A stretch of DNA of 39,371 nt from assembly GCF_947500125.1 (NCBI RefSeq), contig NZ_CANMRA010000031.1, forward strand, positions 1 through 39,371, given 5' to 3'. Of the stretch, positions 14,596-22,970 are shown in pieces. Position 1 is the stretch's first letter. Every line of letters begins with the position of its first letter. The notes below the pieces were generated by a model. It saw nothing but the letters and a program-made list of their open reading frames with translations, did no database searches and was not told the origin of the DNA. The position numbers and the translations under genes were made by a program. This DNA is from an uncultured Kocuria sp. GTDB lineage: Bacteria; Actinomycetota; Actinomycetes; Actinomycetales; Micrococcaceae.

Positions 14596-15315
14596 ATGGA
14601 CCCGGACCCCCTGCTCAGCCGCGCCACCCGGTACACGACGCTCGCCGCGGGCACGGAAGCGGTGGCCGAGCTGGAGGTCAGGCGCTCCCGCTTCCTAGCG
14701 GTGCTGCGGCGGGCGTCCACGGAGGCGGAGGCCCGGGCCCTGGTCGAGGAGCTGCGGCGGGGCTTCCACGACGCCCGCCACCACTGCTCGGCGTTCGTGC
14801 TGGGCCCCGACCGGGACGTGCAGCGCTCCTCGGACGACGGCGAGCCCGCCGGCACCGCGGGCCTGCCGATGCTCGAGGCCCTCGTGCTGCGCCGCACCGC
14901 CACGGACGCACAGGGCCACGACGTCACGGACCTCTCGGACGTCAGCGCCGTGGTGGTCCGGTGGTTCGGGGGCACCCTGCTCGGGGCCGGCGGGCTGGTC
15001 CGGGCGTACTCCGAGGCCGTGTCCCAGGCCCTCGACGGCGCGTCCCTCGTGCTCCGCCGGCGGCAGCGGCTCTACCGGCTCCCGGCGTCCCACGCGGACG
15101 CGGGCCGGATCGAGAACGAGCTGCGCTCGGCCGGGACCACGGTCCTGGACACCGCCTACGGGGCGGCCGGCGCGGAGCTGGGCCTCGCCCTGCCCGACGA
15201 CGACGCCGACGTCGCCGCGCTGCACTCCCGCGTGGCCTCGCTGACCTCCGGCGCCGGGGTCCTGCGCCCCGTCGGCACGGACTGGGTCGACTCCCCCGCC
15301 GGCGCCCGCCCCTGA
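14596..15315 (+). CDS. YigZ/IMPACT family protein
   Basis: A 239-residue protein of the UPF0029/IMPACT family. The N-terminal domain carries R-R-S-R-F (about 33), the conserved histidine-rich segment FHDARHHCSAFVLG, DDGEPAGTAGLPML (about 80-93) and VVVRWFGGTLLGAGGLVRAY, all diagnostic. A C-terminal ferredoxin-like domain (about 150-225) completes the usual two-domain layout. The bacterial members' role is not firmly established; the eukaryotic homologue IMPACT regulates translation through GCN1. The ATG at 14596 follows GGGGAG at 6-8 bases. It is the only core gene on the plus strand for several kilobases, divergent from the GH13 gene (100 bases apart) and convergent with rpsA. Confidence 0.92.
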   Translation: MDPDPLLSRATRYTTLAAGTEAVAELEVRRSRFLAVLRRASTEAEARALVEELRRGFHDARHHCSAFVLGPDRDVQRSSDDGEPAGTAGLPMLEALVLRRTATDAQGHDVTDLSDVSAVVVRWFGGTLLGAGGLVRAYSEAVSQALDGASLVLRRRQRLYRLPASHADAGRIENELRSAGTTVLDTAYGAAGAELGLALPDDDADVAALHSRVASLTSGAGVLRPVGTDWVDSPAGARP

Positions 15316-15346
15316 GCGGAGCCCGGACGGTCCCTCCGCCCCGGGC

Positions 15347-15390
15347 AGCACGACGGCCCCCGCCCTTCGAGGGGCGGGGGCCGTCGTGCT
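15347..15390. terminator. Bidirectional terminator between the YigZ gene and rpsA
   Basis: A 19-bp perfect stem, 15347-15365 with 15372-15390, and a short TTCGAG loop. It sits between the plus-strand stop at 15315 and the minus-strand stop at 15428, so it can serve both convergent genes. Confidence 0.88.
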
Positions 15391-15427
15391 CAGTGCCGTG
15401 CGGAACGGCCCGGCGGTGCCTGTCGGA

Positions 15428-16918
15428 TCAGGCTCCGGTCAGCTTCTCGCGCAGGGCGGCCAGGGCCTCGTCGGAGGCCAGGGTGCCGGAGTCGGCGGCC
15501 GGGGCCTCGGAGGAGTAGCTGGTCGGGGCCGGCGTGGACGGCGAGGAGGAGGACGAGGACGAGGACGAGGAGCTCGTCGTGCCGCCGGCGGCGGCCTCGG
15601 CGTCCTCGGCGATCGACTTCCGGACCTGCTCCTTGTGCGCCTCCCAGCGGGCCTGGGCGTCGGCGTACTGCTGCTCCCAGGCGGCGCGCTGGGTCTCGTA
15701 GCCCTCGATCCACTCGTTGGTCTCGGGATCGAAGCCCTCGGGGTACTTGTAGTTGCCCTGGTCGTCGTACTCGGCGGCCATGCCGTACTGGGCCGGGTCG
15801 AACTCGGTGGAGTCCGGGTCCACGCCCTCGTTGGCCTGCTTGAGCGACAGCGAGATGCGGCGGCGGTCCAGGTCGATGTCGATGACCTTGACGAACAGCT
15901 CGTCGCCCACGGAGACGACCTGCTCGGCCATGTCCACGTGGCGCTGGGCCAGCTCGGAGATGTGCACCAGACCCTCGATGCCGTCCTCGACGCGCACGAA
16001 CGCACCGAAGGGAACGAGCTTGGTGACCTTGCCCGGCACGACCTGCCCGAGGGCGTGGGTGCGGGCGAACAGCTGCCACGGGTCCTCCTGGGTCGCCTTC
16101 AGCGACAGGGAGACGCGCTCGCGGTCCATGTCGACGTCCAGGACCTCGACCGTGACCTCCTGGCCGACCTCGACGACCTCGGAGGGGTGGTCGATGTGCT
16201 TCCAGGACAGCTCGGAGACGTGCACCAGGCCGTCGACGCCGCCCAGGTCCACGAAGGCACCGAAGTTGACGATCGAGGAGACCGTGCCCGTGCGGACCTG
16301 GCCCTTCTCGAGCTTGTGCAGGAAGTTGGAGCGGACCTCGGACTGGGTCTGCTCGAGCCAGGCACGGCGGGACAGGACCACGTTGTTGCGGTTCTTGTCC
16401 AGCTCGATGATCTTCGCCTCGATCTGCTGGCCGATGTACGGCGCGAGGTCGCGCACGCGGCGCATCTCGACGAGGGAGGCGGGGAGGAAGCCGCGCAGGC
16501 CGATGTCCAGGATGAGACCACCCTTGACGACCTCGATGACGGTGCCGGTGACGACGCCGTCGTCTTCCTTGATCTTCTCGATGTCGCCCCAGGCGCGCTC
16601 GTACTGAGCCCGCTTCTTGGACAGGATCAGGCGGCCTTCCTTGTCCTCCTTGGTGAGGACCAGAGCCTCGACCTCATCACCCACGGTCACGACCTCGTCC
16701 GGGTCGACATCGTGCTTGATGGACAGCTCGCGGGACGGGATGACGCCCTCGGTCTTGTAGCCGATGTCGAGAAGGACCTCGTCGCGGTCGACCTTGACGA
16801 CGGTGCCCTCGACGAGGTCGCCGTCGTTGAAGTACTTGATGGTCGCGTCGACAGCGGCGAGGAAGTCCTCCGCGGACCCGATGTCGTTGACGGCAACCTG
16901 CGGGGTGGTGGTGGTCAT
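15428..16918 (-). CDS. rpsA: 30S ribosomal protein S1
   Basis: A 496-residue S1 with four RNA-binding S1 domains: about 36-105 (GDLVEGTVVKVDRDEVLLDI), 122-190, 207-278 (GQVRTGTVSSIVNFGAFVDL) and 294-364 (GKVTKLVPFGAFVRVEDGIE). The third and fourth are closest to the consensus and end in the usual RISLSLK-type strand. The length and four-domain form match actinobacterial S1 rather than the six-domain proteobacterial form. The C-terminal 130 residues are unstructured, with acidic and Gln/Ala-rich segments, a run of 12 serines and a final short helix SDEALAALREKLTGA. S1 binds mRNA at initiation. The ATG at 16918 is chosen from the start of homology; GGAG lies upstream. A good promoter is about 120 bases upstream. 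Confidence 0.97.
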   Translation of the reverse strand: MTTTTPQVAVNDIGSAEDFLAAVDATIKYFNDGDLVEGTVVKVDRDEVLLDIGYKTEGVIPSRELSIKHDVDPDEVVTVGDEVEALVLTKEDKEGRLILSKKRAQYERAWGDIEKIKEDDGVVTGTVIEVVKGGLILDIGLRGFLPASLVEMRRVRDLAPYIGQQIEAKIIELDKNRNNVVLSRRAWLEQTQSEVRSNFLHKLEKGQVRTGTVSSIVNFGAFVDLGGVDGLVHVSELSWKHIDHPSEVVEVGQEVTVEVLDVDMDRERVSLSLKATQEDPWQLFARTHALGQVVPGKVTKLVPFGAFVRVEDGIEGLVHISELAQRHVDMAEQVVSVGDELFVKVIDIDLDRRRISLSLKQANEGVDPDSTEFDPAQYGMAAEYDDQGNYKYPEGFDPETNEWIEGYETQRAAWEQQYADAQARWEAHKEQVRKSIAEDAEAAAGGTTSSSSSSSSSSSPSTPAPTSYSSEAPAADSGTLASDEALAALREKLTGA

Positions 16919-17035
16919 GTAGTAGGGGCTCCGATGGGGATAGTTTGTGATCAGTCGGAACGGAGATTGTCCGGCCGGACCGCGGCCGTTCCGAAGGATT
17001 GCTGGACAGGGCACGTGCAGAGCACGCACCGGGTC

Positions 17036-17064
17036 AGTCTACGGAGCGGGGAAAAAGGACGCAA
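17036..17064 (-). promoter_or_regulatory. rpsA promoter
   Basis: On the minus strand TTGCGT (17064-17059) and TAGACT (17041-17036) are separated by exactly 17 bases containing a T-tract. This is a good sigma-70/SigA-type match in otherwise very GC-rich DNA. Transcription would start near 17029, giving a leader of about 110 bases before the rpsA start, room for autoregulation by S1. Confidence 0.7.
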
Positions 17065-17090
17065 CACGCGACCCGCCGCGCGGCCCCGCC

Positions 17091-18503
17091 TCAGAACTGC
17101 GTGACGCCGTAGGGGGCGGTCGGGGTCTCCATGAAGTCCTGCAGATCCCGCAGCGCGTCCTCGTCCCGGGCCACGATCAAACCGGCCTGCGCGAGGGTGC
17201 TGGCCTTCACCGCCCCGAGGTACAGGGACCCCAGCACGTCCACCCGCATCGCCACGTCCGCCCCGTCGGGCAGCTCCACGGCGGGGACCGACCGCCCGGC
17301 GTCGTCGTCGGCGGTGCGGGGCCGGTCGCCGAGCCGCTCGACCACGGGCGTGCCGTCCGTGGTGTCCAGCGCCCAGACGCCGTCGGCGTAGCCCATCGAG
17401 TCCACGAGGGAGATGACGATCCGCCCGCGCGGGGTGTACGGGCGGGCCACCAGCGCCGCGGCGGGGTCCAGGACCCGCACCCACACCTTGTCCGACTCCG
17501 CCGTCACGCGGTACTTCGCGCGGTCCGCCATCGCCCACACCAGCGGGTCCTCCACGGGGGCGCGGCCGAAGCGGACCTGGTCCACGAGGTCCAGGGAGGT
17601 CACGAACTCCCAGAGGGCGATCGACACGTCCGGGGACGCGCCCACGAGGTCGAGCACCGTCAGGGTCAGCGGGTAGGAGGTGTTCGGCTCGAACCGGTAG
17701 GTCACGTAGCCGTCCGGGCGCATCGCGTCGTCGTAGTGCACGGCGCAGCGCACCTCCGGGTCCGCCTTCTGCGGGGTGATGGCGTACTCCCCCGTGTACT
17801 CGGGCCAGTGGTAGGCCACCCGGCTCACCGACCCGTGCGAGCTCTCGTGGAAGCGCTGGAAGAGCACGGGGGCGAGCTGGCGCACCGCCTCGCCGTCGGC
17901 CATCTCCACGCTGCCCACGGTCGGCGCCTTGAGCTGCAGCCGGGTGGTGGCGTCCACGGTGACCTCGCGGTTGAACGTGGCCGCGCCGAAGCCGAACCGG
18001 CCGTAGATGGTGGCCTCGGTCGCGGTCAGCAGCGCCACCGGGTAGCCGTCCCGCCGGGCGCGGTCGAGCTCCCCCGTCATGAGCCGGCGCAGCAGCCCGC
18101 GGCGGCTGTGCGTGGGCCGGACGGTGACCTCGGAGATGAGCCGGGCGCGCAGCAGCCGGCCGCGGCCTGCGTTGAGCGAGCCCTCCCAGGAGGTGAAGGT
18201 CGCCACGGGCCGGCGGGTGGGCAGCGCCGCCTCCGGCACGGCGTGCGGGTACGCCGCACGCAGCCGCACCCGCTCGGCGTGCATCCAGGACAGGGTCCGC
18301 TCGAGTGTCTCGTCGGTCGGCTCGGCCTGGTGGAAGCCCTGGCGGATGGCCCGGACCCACTCCACGGCGGCCGGGTTGGCCGCGACGCCCCCGGGGCCCA
18401 CGCCGAACTCCGCGAAGGTGTAGTCGTGCCCGTCGGCCGAGTAGGACTCGGTCACGGTGCCGGGGGTGGACGGTGTCGTCGAAGCGTCGTGCTGGGAGTC
18501 CAT
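17091..18503 (-). CDS. Eis-like GNAT N-acetyltransferase
   Basis: A 470-residue tri-domain acetyltransferase like mycobacterial Eis. The N-terminal GNAT domain has the acetyl-CoA motif EVTVRPTHSRRGLLRRLMTG (about 130-149), followed by the conserved T-E-A-T-I-Y-G-R-F-G-F-G (about 162-173) typical of this family. A second GNAT-like domain (about 210-340) and an SCP2-like C-terminal domain follow. It ends in Y-G-V-T-Q-F; the terminal Phe, whose carboxylate serves as general base in Eis, is retained. Eis acetylates lysines and aminoglycoside amines; the substrate here is not known. It is longer than Eis (about 400) because of an extended N-terminus. ATG at 18503 has GAGGAA 8 bases upstream. It follows polA by about 60 bases and may share its transcript. 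Confidence 0.9.
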   Translation of the reverse strand: MDSQHDASTTPSTPGTVTESYSADGHDYTFAEFGVGPGGVAANPAAVEWVRAIRQGFHQAEPTDETLERTLSWMHAERVRLRAAYPHAVPEAALPTRRPVATFTSWEGSLNAGRGRLLRARLISEVTVRPTHSRRGLLRRLMTGELDRARRDGYPVALLTATEATIYGRFGFGAATFNREVTVDATTRLQLKAPTVGSVEMADGEAVRQLAPVLFQRFHESSHGSVSRVAYHWPEYTGEYAITPQKADPEVRCAVHYDDAMRPDGYVTYRFEPNTSYPLTLTVLDLVGASPDVSIALWEFVTSLDLVDQVRFGRAPVEDPLVWAMADRAKYRVTAESDKVWVRVLDPAAALVARPYTPRGRIVISLVDSMGYADGVWALDTTDGTPVVERLGDRPRTADDDAGRSVPAVELPDGADVAMRVDVLGSLYLGAVKASTLAQAGLIVARDEDALRDLQDFMETPTAPYGVTQF

Positions 18504-18565
18504 GGCGTGTTCCTCGTTCGCGGTGGGGTCGGGGAGCGGGCCGGCCGGGGCGCCGGTCCGGCCGG

Positions 18566-21454
18566 TCAGTGGGCGGCCTCGTGCCAGGAGCGGCCGGCGC
18601 CGACGTTGACCTCCAGCGGCACGGACAGCTCGGCGGCGCCGCCCATCTCCTCGCGCAGCACCCGCTCCACGGTCTCGCGCTCCCCGCGCACGACCTCCAC
18701 CACGAGCTCGTCGTGGACCTGCAGGAGCATCCGTGAGCCGAGGCCCTCGTCGGCGAAGCGCCGGTCCACGCCGAGCATCGCCTTCTTGATGATGTCCGCG
18801 GCCGAGCCCTGGATGGGGGCGTTGAGGGCGGCGCGCTCGGCCACGGAGCGCAGCTGCCGGTTGTCGCTGGAGAGGTCGGGGAGGTACCGGCGCCGGCCGT
18901 CGATGGTGGCCGTGTAGCCGTCCTCGCGGGCCTGCTCCACGACGCCGCGCAGGTAGTCGCGCACCGCCCCGAACCGGGTGAAGTAGTCGCTCATCAGGGT
19001 GCGGGCCTCGTCCACGGGGATCCGCAGCTGCTTGGAGAGCCCGAAGGAGCTCAGCCCGTAGACCAGCCCGTAGCTCATGGCCTTGACCTTGGAGCGCATG
19101 GGAGCGGTGACCTCCTCGGGGGTCACGCCGAAGATCTTCGAGCCGACGAAGCGGTGCAGGTCCTCGCCGCTGCGGAACGCCTCGATCAGCGCCTCGTCCC
19201 CGGACAGGTGCGCCATGATGCGCATCTCGATCTGGGAGTAGTCGGCGGTCAGCAGCTGGTCGTGCTCCCGCCCGTCCTCCGGGCGCCCGACGACGAACAG
19301 CCCGCGGATGCGGCGGCCCTCCTCGGTGCGCACCGGGATGTTCTGCAGGTTGGGGTTGGTCGAGGACAGCCGGCCGGTGGCGGCGACGTTCTGCATGTAG
19401 GTGGTGTGCACGCGGCCGTCCTCGGCGATGGCCTTCTGCAGGCCCTCGACCGTCTGGCGGAGCTTGTTGGCGTCCCGGTAGGCGAGCAGGCCGGCGAGGA
19501 AGCGGTGGCCCTTGGAGTCCGGGTCGGTGCGGGTGAGCAGCTCCGCCACGGCGTCGGCGTCCGTGGTGAAGCCGGACTTGATCTTCTTGGTCTTCGGCAG
19601 CCCCAGCTCCTCGAACATCACCTGCTGCAGCTGCTTGGTGGAGCCCAGGTTCACGGGCTCCTCGATCTGGGCGTGCGCCTCCTGCTGCGCCTGCTCGATG
19701 ACCCGGGCGAAGTCGTCGAGCAGGACCTGGACCCCCGCGGGGTCCACGGCGATCCCGGCCAGCTCCATCCGCCCCAGCACCACGGCCAGGGGCAGCTCGA
19801 GGTCCGTGAGCAGGGCGGTCTGGTGGGTCTCGGCCAGCTTCTCCAGCAGGTGCCGGGAGAGCTGGACGGTCGCGACCGCCAGCTCCGCCTCCCGCCGCAG
19901 CACCGCCGGGGCGGGCCAGGGCTCCGCGTCGAGGGCGAGCTGCTGCTGCCCGTCGGCGGCGGACCCGTCCGCGACGGGGGCCACGGCCAGGCCCAGGCGG
20001 TCCTCGAGCAGGGCGGGGAGCTCGTAGCTGCGCCGCGCGGGCTGCAGCAGGTAGGCCGAGATCTGGGGGTCGTCGACGACCCCGGCGAGCGGCAGCCCGC
20101 GCACGGCGAGGGACTTCCAGACGTCCTTGAGCCCGTCCACGATCTTGGGCCGGTCCGCGTCGGCCAGCCAGCGGGCCAGCGCGGACTCGAGGGAGGAGTC
20201 CGCGGCCGCGAGGTCCAGGAACAGCGCGGACGGCTGGTGGCCGCCCCGGGCGAGGACCACCCCGGAGAGCTCGCGGGCGCCGGGCAGCACGGGGTCGTCG
20301 TCGCGGTGCAGCGCGTGCAGCACCACGGGGTCCTGCCCCTCGGCGAGCCACCGCTCCAGCTCCTCGGCGGTGCCGGGACGCCCGACCTCGCCCAGGCCCA
20401 GGTCGGCCGGCGGCGCGGCCTCCTCCGCGGGGCGGCCGAACGCGTCGAAGAGCCGGTTGCGCAGGCCCTCGCCGAACTCGAGGTCGTCGAAGACCTCCCC
20501 CACGGCCTCGGCGTCGGGCACCGGCAGACCGGCGTCGGCGAGGTCGATCTCCAGCCCGAGGTCGGTGACGAGGCGGTTGAGCCGCCGGTTGCGCTCGACC
20601 GCCGCGCGGTGCTCGCGCAGCGCCTCGCCCTTCTTGCCCTTGACCCTGTCCGCGTGCGCCAGGATCGTGTCGACGCCGCCGTAGGCGAGGATCCACTTGG
20701 CCGCGAAGCCCGCGCCCACGCCCGGAACCCCCGGGAGGTTGTCGGCCTGCTCCCCGGTCAGGGCCGCGAGGTCGGGGTAGTGCCGCGGCGGCACCTTGTA
20801 CTTCTCCACCACGGCGGCGGCGTCCATGTGCTTGAGGTCGGACGGGGTGCGCCCGGGATAGACCACCGTGACGTGCTCGTCGATCATCTGGAAGGCGTCC
20901 CGGTCCCCGGAGAACACGAGCACCTCGTAGTCCTGCTCGGCGCCGCGGCGGGCCAGGGTGGCCAGGACGTCGTCGGCCTCGTGGCCCTCGGCGGTGACCA
21001 CGGGCACGCCGAGGGCGTCGAGGATGCGGCGGATCTGCGGGACCTGCCCGTGGAACTCCTCGGGCGTCTCGTCCCGCCCGCCCTTGTACTCCTCGTACTC
21101 CTCGGAGCGCAGGGTGGGCCCCTCCAGGTCGAAGGAGACCACCAGGTGCGTGGGCCTCTGCTCCCGCACCAGCTTCACGAGCGTGTTTACGAAGCCGTAG
21201 ACGGCCTCGGTGTGCCGGCCGTCGGAGGTCACGAACGCCGGTCCGCCGCCGTACTCGGCGGCGCGGGACAGCGCGAAGAACGCGCGGAAGGCCAGGGAGT
21301 GGCCGTCGATCAGCAGCAGCTTGCGGTCGGGCCGGGAGACCGGCTGGGGGATCTCGACGTCGACGGGGTGGTCGGTCTCGGTCCCGACGGTCACCGTGCG
21401 GACGGTGGTCTCGGGGGTCGCGTCGGTCTGCGTCTGCTGCGTCGTTTCACTCAC
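18566..21454 (-). CDS. polA: DNA polymerase I
   Basis: A 962-residue repair and Okazaki-processing polymerase. The N-terminal 5'-3' exonuclease domain starts LLLIDGHSLAFRAFFALSR (about 47-65) and includes SFDLEGPTLRSEEYEEYKGG, EADDVLATLA and the helix-hairpin segment TGEQADNLPGVPGVG. The middle 3'-5' exonuclease fold lacks the acidic D-x-E and other metal ligands, so proofreading is probably absent, as in other actinobacteria. Polymerase motifs are intact: A LLTADYSQIEMRIMAHLSGD, B RSKVKAMSYGLVYGLSSFGL, C MLLQVHDELVVEV. Start GTG at 21454 gives a hydrophilic extension of about 45 residues before the nuclease domain; a later start is possible. It lies 72 bases downstream of pdtaR. Confidence 0.97.
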   Translation of the reverse strand: MSETTQQTQTDATPETTVRTVTVGTETDHPVDVEIPQPVSRPDRKLLLIDGHSLAFRAFFALSRAAEYGGGPAFVTSDGRHTEAVYGFVNTLVKLVREQRPTHLVVSFDLEGPTLRSEEYEEYKGGRDETPEEFHGQVPQIRRILDALGVPVVTAEGHEADDVLATLARRGAEQDYEVLVFSGDRDAFQMIDEHVTVVYPGRTPSDLKHMDAAAVVEKYKVPPRHYPDLAALTGEQADNLPGVPGVGAGFAAKWILAYGGVDTILAHADRVKGKKGEALREHRAAVERNRRLNRLVTDLGLEIDLADAGLPVPDAEAVGEVFDDLEFGEGLRNRLFDAFGRPAEEAAPPADLGLGEVGRPGTAEELERWLAEGQDPVVLHALHRDDDPVLPGARELSGVVLARGGHQPSALFLDLAAADSSLESALARWLADADRPKIVDGLKDVWKSLAVRGLPLAGVVDDPQISAYLLQPARRSYELPALLEDRLGLAVAPVADGSAADGQQQLALDAEPWPAPAVLRREAELAVATVQLSRHLLEKLAETHQTALLTDLELPLAVVLGRMELAGIAVDPAGVQVLLDDFARVIEQAQQEAHAQIEEPVNLGSTKQLQQVMFEELGLPKTKKIKSGFTTDADAVAELLTRTDPDSKGHRFLAGLLAYRDANKLRQTVEGLQKAIAEDGRVHTTYMQNVAATGRLSSTNPNLQNIPVRTEEGRRIRGLFVVGRPEDGREHDQLLTADYSQIEMRIMAHLSGDEALIEAFRSGEDLHRFVGSKIFGVTPEEVTAPMRSKVKAMSYGLVYGLSSFGLSKQLRIPVDEARTLMSDYFTRFGAVRDYLRGVVEQAREDGYTATIDGRRRYLPDLSSDNRQLRSVAERAALNAPIQGSAADIIKKAMLGVDRRFADEGLGSRMLLQVHDELVVEVVRGERETVERVLREEMGGAAELSVPLEVNVGAGRSWHEAAH

Positions 21455-21526
21455 CCGACCATCCTAGGGCCCGGGAAGGGCCCGGGGCGGGCGGCCGGCG
21501 GGGCCCCGGCGGGTCAGCGGCCCCGG

Positions 21527-22183
21527 TCAGGCGACCTGGTTGATGATGGCCTCGGCGACCTCCCGCATGGACAGCCGCCGGTCCATCGAGGTCTTCTGGA
21601 TCCAGCGGAACGCCTCGGGCTCGGTGAGGCCCATCTTGGTGGTCAGCAGCGACTTCGCGCGCTCCACGAGCTTGCGGGTGGCGAACTGCTCCTTCATGTC
21701 CGAGACCTCGCGCTCGAGCGCGGCGATCTCCTCGGCCCGGGAGATCGCGATCTCGATGGCGGGCACGAGGTCGTCCACCGTGAACGGCTTGACCACGTAG
21801 GCCATGGCCCCCGCCTCGCGGGCCCGCTCGACGAGCTCCCGCTGGCTGAAGGCCGTGAGCAGGACCACTGGGGCGATCCGGTCGGACGCGATCTGCTCCG
21901 CGGCGGTGATCCCGTCCAGGACCGGCATCTTCACGTCCATGAGGACGAGGTCCGGACGGTGCTCGCGCGCGAGCTCGACCGCCCGCTGGCCGTTCTCGGC
22001 CTCCGCGACCACCTCGTAGCCCGCGTCCCGGAGCATCTCCACGATGTCCAGGCGGATCAGGGTCTCGTCCTCGGCGACCACCACCCGGCGGGCCGGGCGC
22101 AGGTCGTTCTCCGCCGCCTCGTCGAGGACGTCGTCCCGGGCCTCGGGTTCCTCGGCCGGGGAGGGGTTCGGCTGCTCCGTCAC
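21527..22183 (-). CDS. pdtaR: ANTAR-domain response regulator (PdtaR-like)
   Basis: A 218-residue regulator. The receiver domain (about 33-150) has the acidic pair in VVVAEDETLIRLDI, the phospho-acceptor D83 in LVLMDVKMPVLDG, T110 and K132 in VVKPF. The C-terminal ANTAR RNA-binding domain (about 163-216) has the helix KLVERAKSLLTTKMGLTEPE, then AFRWIQKTSMDRR and MREVAEAII. The architecture and sequence match Rv1626/PdtaR, which is phosphorylated by the histidine kinase PdtaS and acts as a transcription antiterminator by binding paired hexaloops. The kinase is not in this window. GTG at 22183 is chosen since AAGGAG lies 8 bases upstream; an in-frame extension is unsupported. An N-terminal acidic tail of 30 residues precedes the receiver. 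Confidence 0.94.
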   Translation of the reverse strand: MTEQPNPSPAEEPEARDDVLDEAAENDLRPARRVVVAEDETLIRLDIVEMLRDAGYEVVAEAENGQRAVELAREHRPDLVLMDVKMPVLDGITAAEQIASDRIAPVVLLTAFSQRELVERAREAGAMAYVVKPFTVDDLVPAIEIAISRAEEIAALEREVSDMKEQFATRKLVERAKSLLTTKMGLTEPEAFRWIQKTSMDRRLSMREVAEAIINQVA

Positions 22184-22295
22184 GCTGACTCCTTGGCTGC
22201 TGGTGCGTCGTTGCCCGCGCCGAGCGGGCAATGGGGGTCGCGGTGCCGGCGGCGCCCGACTCCCCGGCACCGCGCGTTCCGCCCGATCAGCCCCA

Positions 22296-22315
22296 GCCTA
22301 TAACTGTTGTAGAGT
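22296..22315. promoter_or_regulatory. AT-rich divergent promoter candidate between pdtaR and tRNA-Leu
   Basis: CCTATAACTGTTGTAGAGT is an AT-rich island in very GC-rich DNA with near-dyad symmetry (CTATAAC against GTTGTAG, one mismatch). It offers a plus-strand -10-like TAGAGT (22310-22315) and a minus-strand TATAGG. The -35 regions are weak, so exact sites are uncertain. Confidence 0.4.
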
Positions 22316-22365
22316 GGGCGAGCGCAGAAGCCGCCCTCCCGGGACGGCGCTGACGGCGACCACGG

Positions 22366-22449
22366 GCCCAAGTGGCGGAATTGGCAGACGCGCCGCACTC
22401 AAAATGCGGTTCCACTGGAGTGTGGGTTCGAGTCCCACCTTGGGCACCA
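22366..22449 (+). tRNA. tRNA-Leu (anticodon CAA), canonical
   Basis: An 84-base class II tRNA including encoded CCA. The acceptor GCCCAAG/CTTGGGC pairs perfectly and the discriminator is A. The D region is TGGCGGAATTGGCAGACGCG, the anticodon stem CGCA/TGCG surrounds CTCAAAA, there is a long variable arm, and the T arm is GTGGG-TTCGAGT-CCCAC. It reads TTG. It is the normal chromosomal counterpart of the aberrant copy at 5410. Confidence 0.97.
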
Positions 22450-22452
22450 GCA

Positions 22453-22473
22453 CCCCGGACCGGCGGTCCGGGG
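22453..22473. terminator. Terminator after tRNA-Leu
   Basis: CCCCGGACC (22453-22461) pairs with GGTCCGGGG (22465-22473) around a 3-base loop, followed by TCTTCTC. It is 4 bases after the tRNA CCA and may also stop minus-strand transcription from the thioesterase gene. Confidence 0.88.
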
Positions 22474-22497
22474 TCTTCTCGTCCCTCCCCCGTGCCG

Positions 22498-22956
22498 TCA
22501 GTCCGCGGGGCCCCGCTCCCGCACCAGGTTGGTGACGCGGGCCGTGGACAGCCTCCGCCCCCGCTCGTCGGTCATCACGACCTCGTGGACGGTGAGCGTG
22601 GCGCCCAGGTGCAGCGCCGTGCACGTGCCGGTGACCGTCCCGGAGGCCGTGCCGCGCTGGTGCGTGGCGTTGACGTCCACGCCCACGGCGTACCGCCCCG
22701 GCCCGGCGTGCACGCTCGCCGCCGTGGAGGCGAGGGTCTCGGCCAGCACGCAGTGCGCTCCCCCGTGCAGGATCCCGCCCGGCTGGGTGTTCGGCTCGAC
22801 CGGCATCGTGGCCACCGACCGCCCGGGCGTGAGCTCCGTGAACCGGATGCCCATCGCCCGGGCGAGCCCGCCGATCCCGTGGCCGGGGAAGGCGGCGTGC
22901 AGCTCCTCGGGCACCCCGTGCTCGCTCAGGTCCCGGGAGTGCTCCTCGGGGGTCAT
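22498..22956 (-). CDS. PaaI-like hotdog thioesterase
   Basis: A 152-residue single hotdog-fold protein. The catalytic region PGGILHGGAHCVLAETLAST (about 59-78) has the H-G-G motif and the Glu (E73) that acts as general base in PaaI/EntH-type enzymes. Strands VGVDVNATHQRGTASGTVTG and ATLTVHEVVMTDERGRRLST follow in the standard order. Such enzymes hydrolyse aromatic or aliphatic acyl-CoA; the substrate is not inferable. The ATG at 22956 starts MTPEEHSRDLSEHGVPEELH, a normal helix for the family. It starts 14 bases after the pyk stop, so the two genes are probably co-transcribed, an arrangement common in this group. Confidence 0.9.
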   Translation of the reverse strand: MTPEEHSRDLSEHGVPEELHAAFPGHGIGGLARAMGIRFTELTPGRSVATMPVEPNTQPGGILHGGAHCVLAETLASTAASVHAGPGRYAVGVDVNATHQRGTASGTVTGTCTALHLGATLTVHEVVMTDERGRRLSTARVTNLVRERGPAD

Positions 22957-22970
22957 GCCCGCGGGCCCGG

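Noticed and set aside
14496-14975. A 160-codon N-terminal extension of the GH13 enzyme
   Set aside because: It is antisense to the YigZ-like gene, unlike any GH13 leader, and a good ribosome-binding site sits at the internal ATG at 14495.
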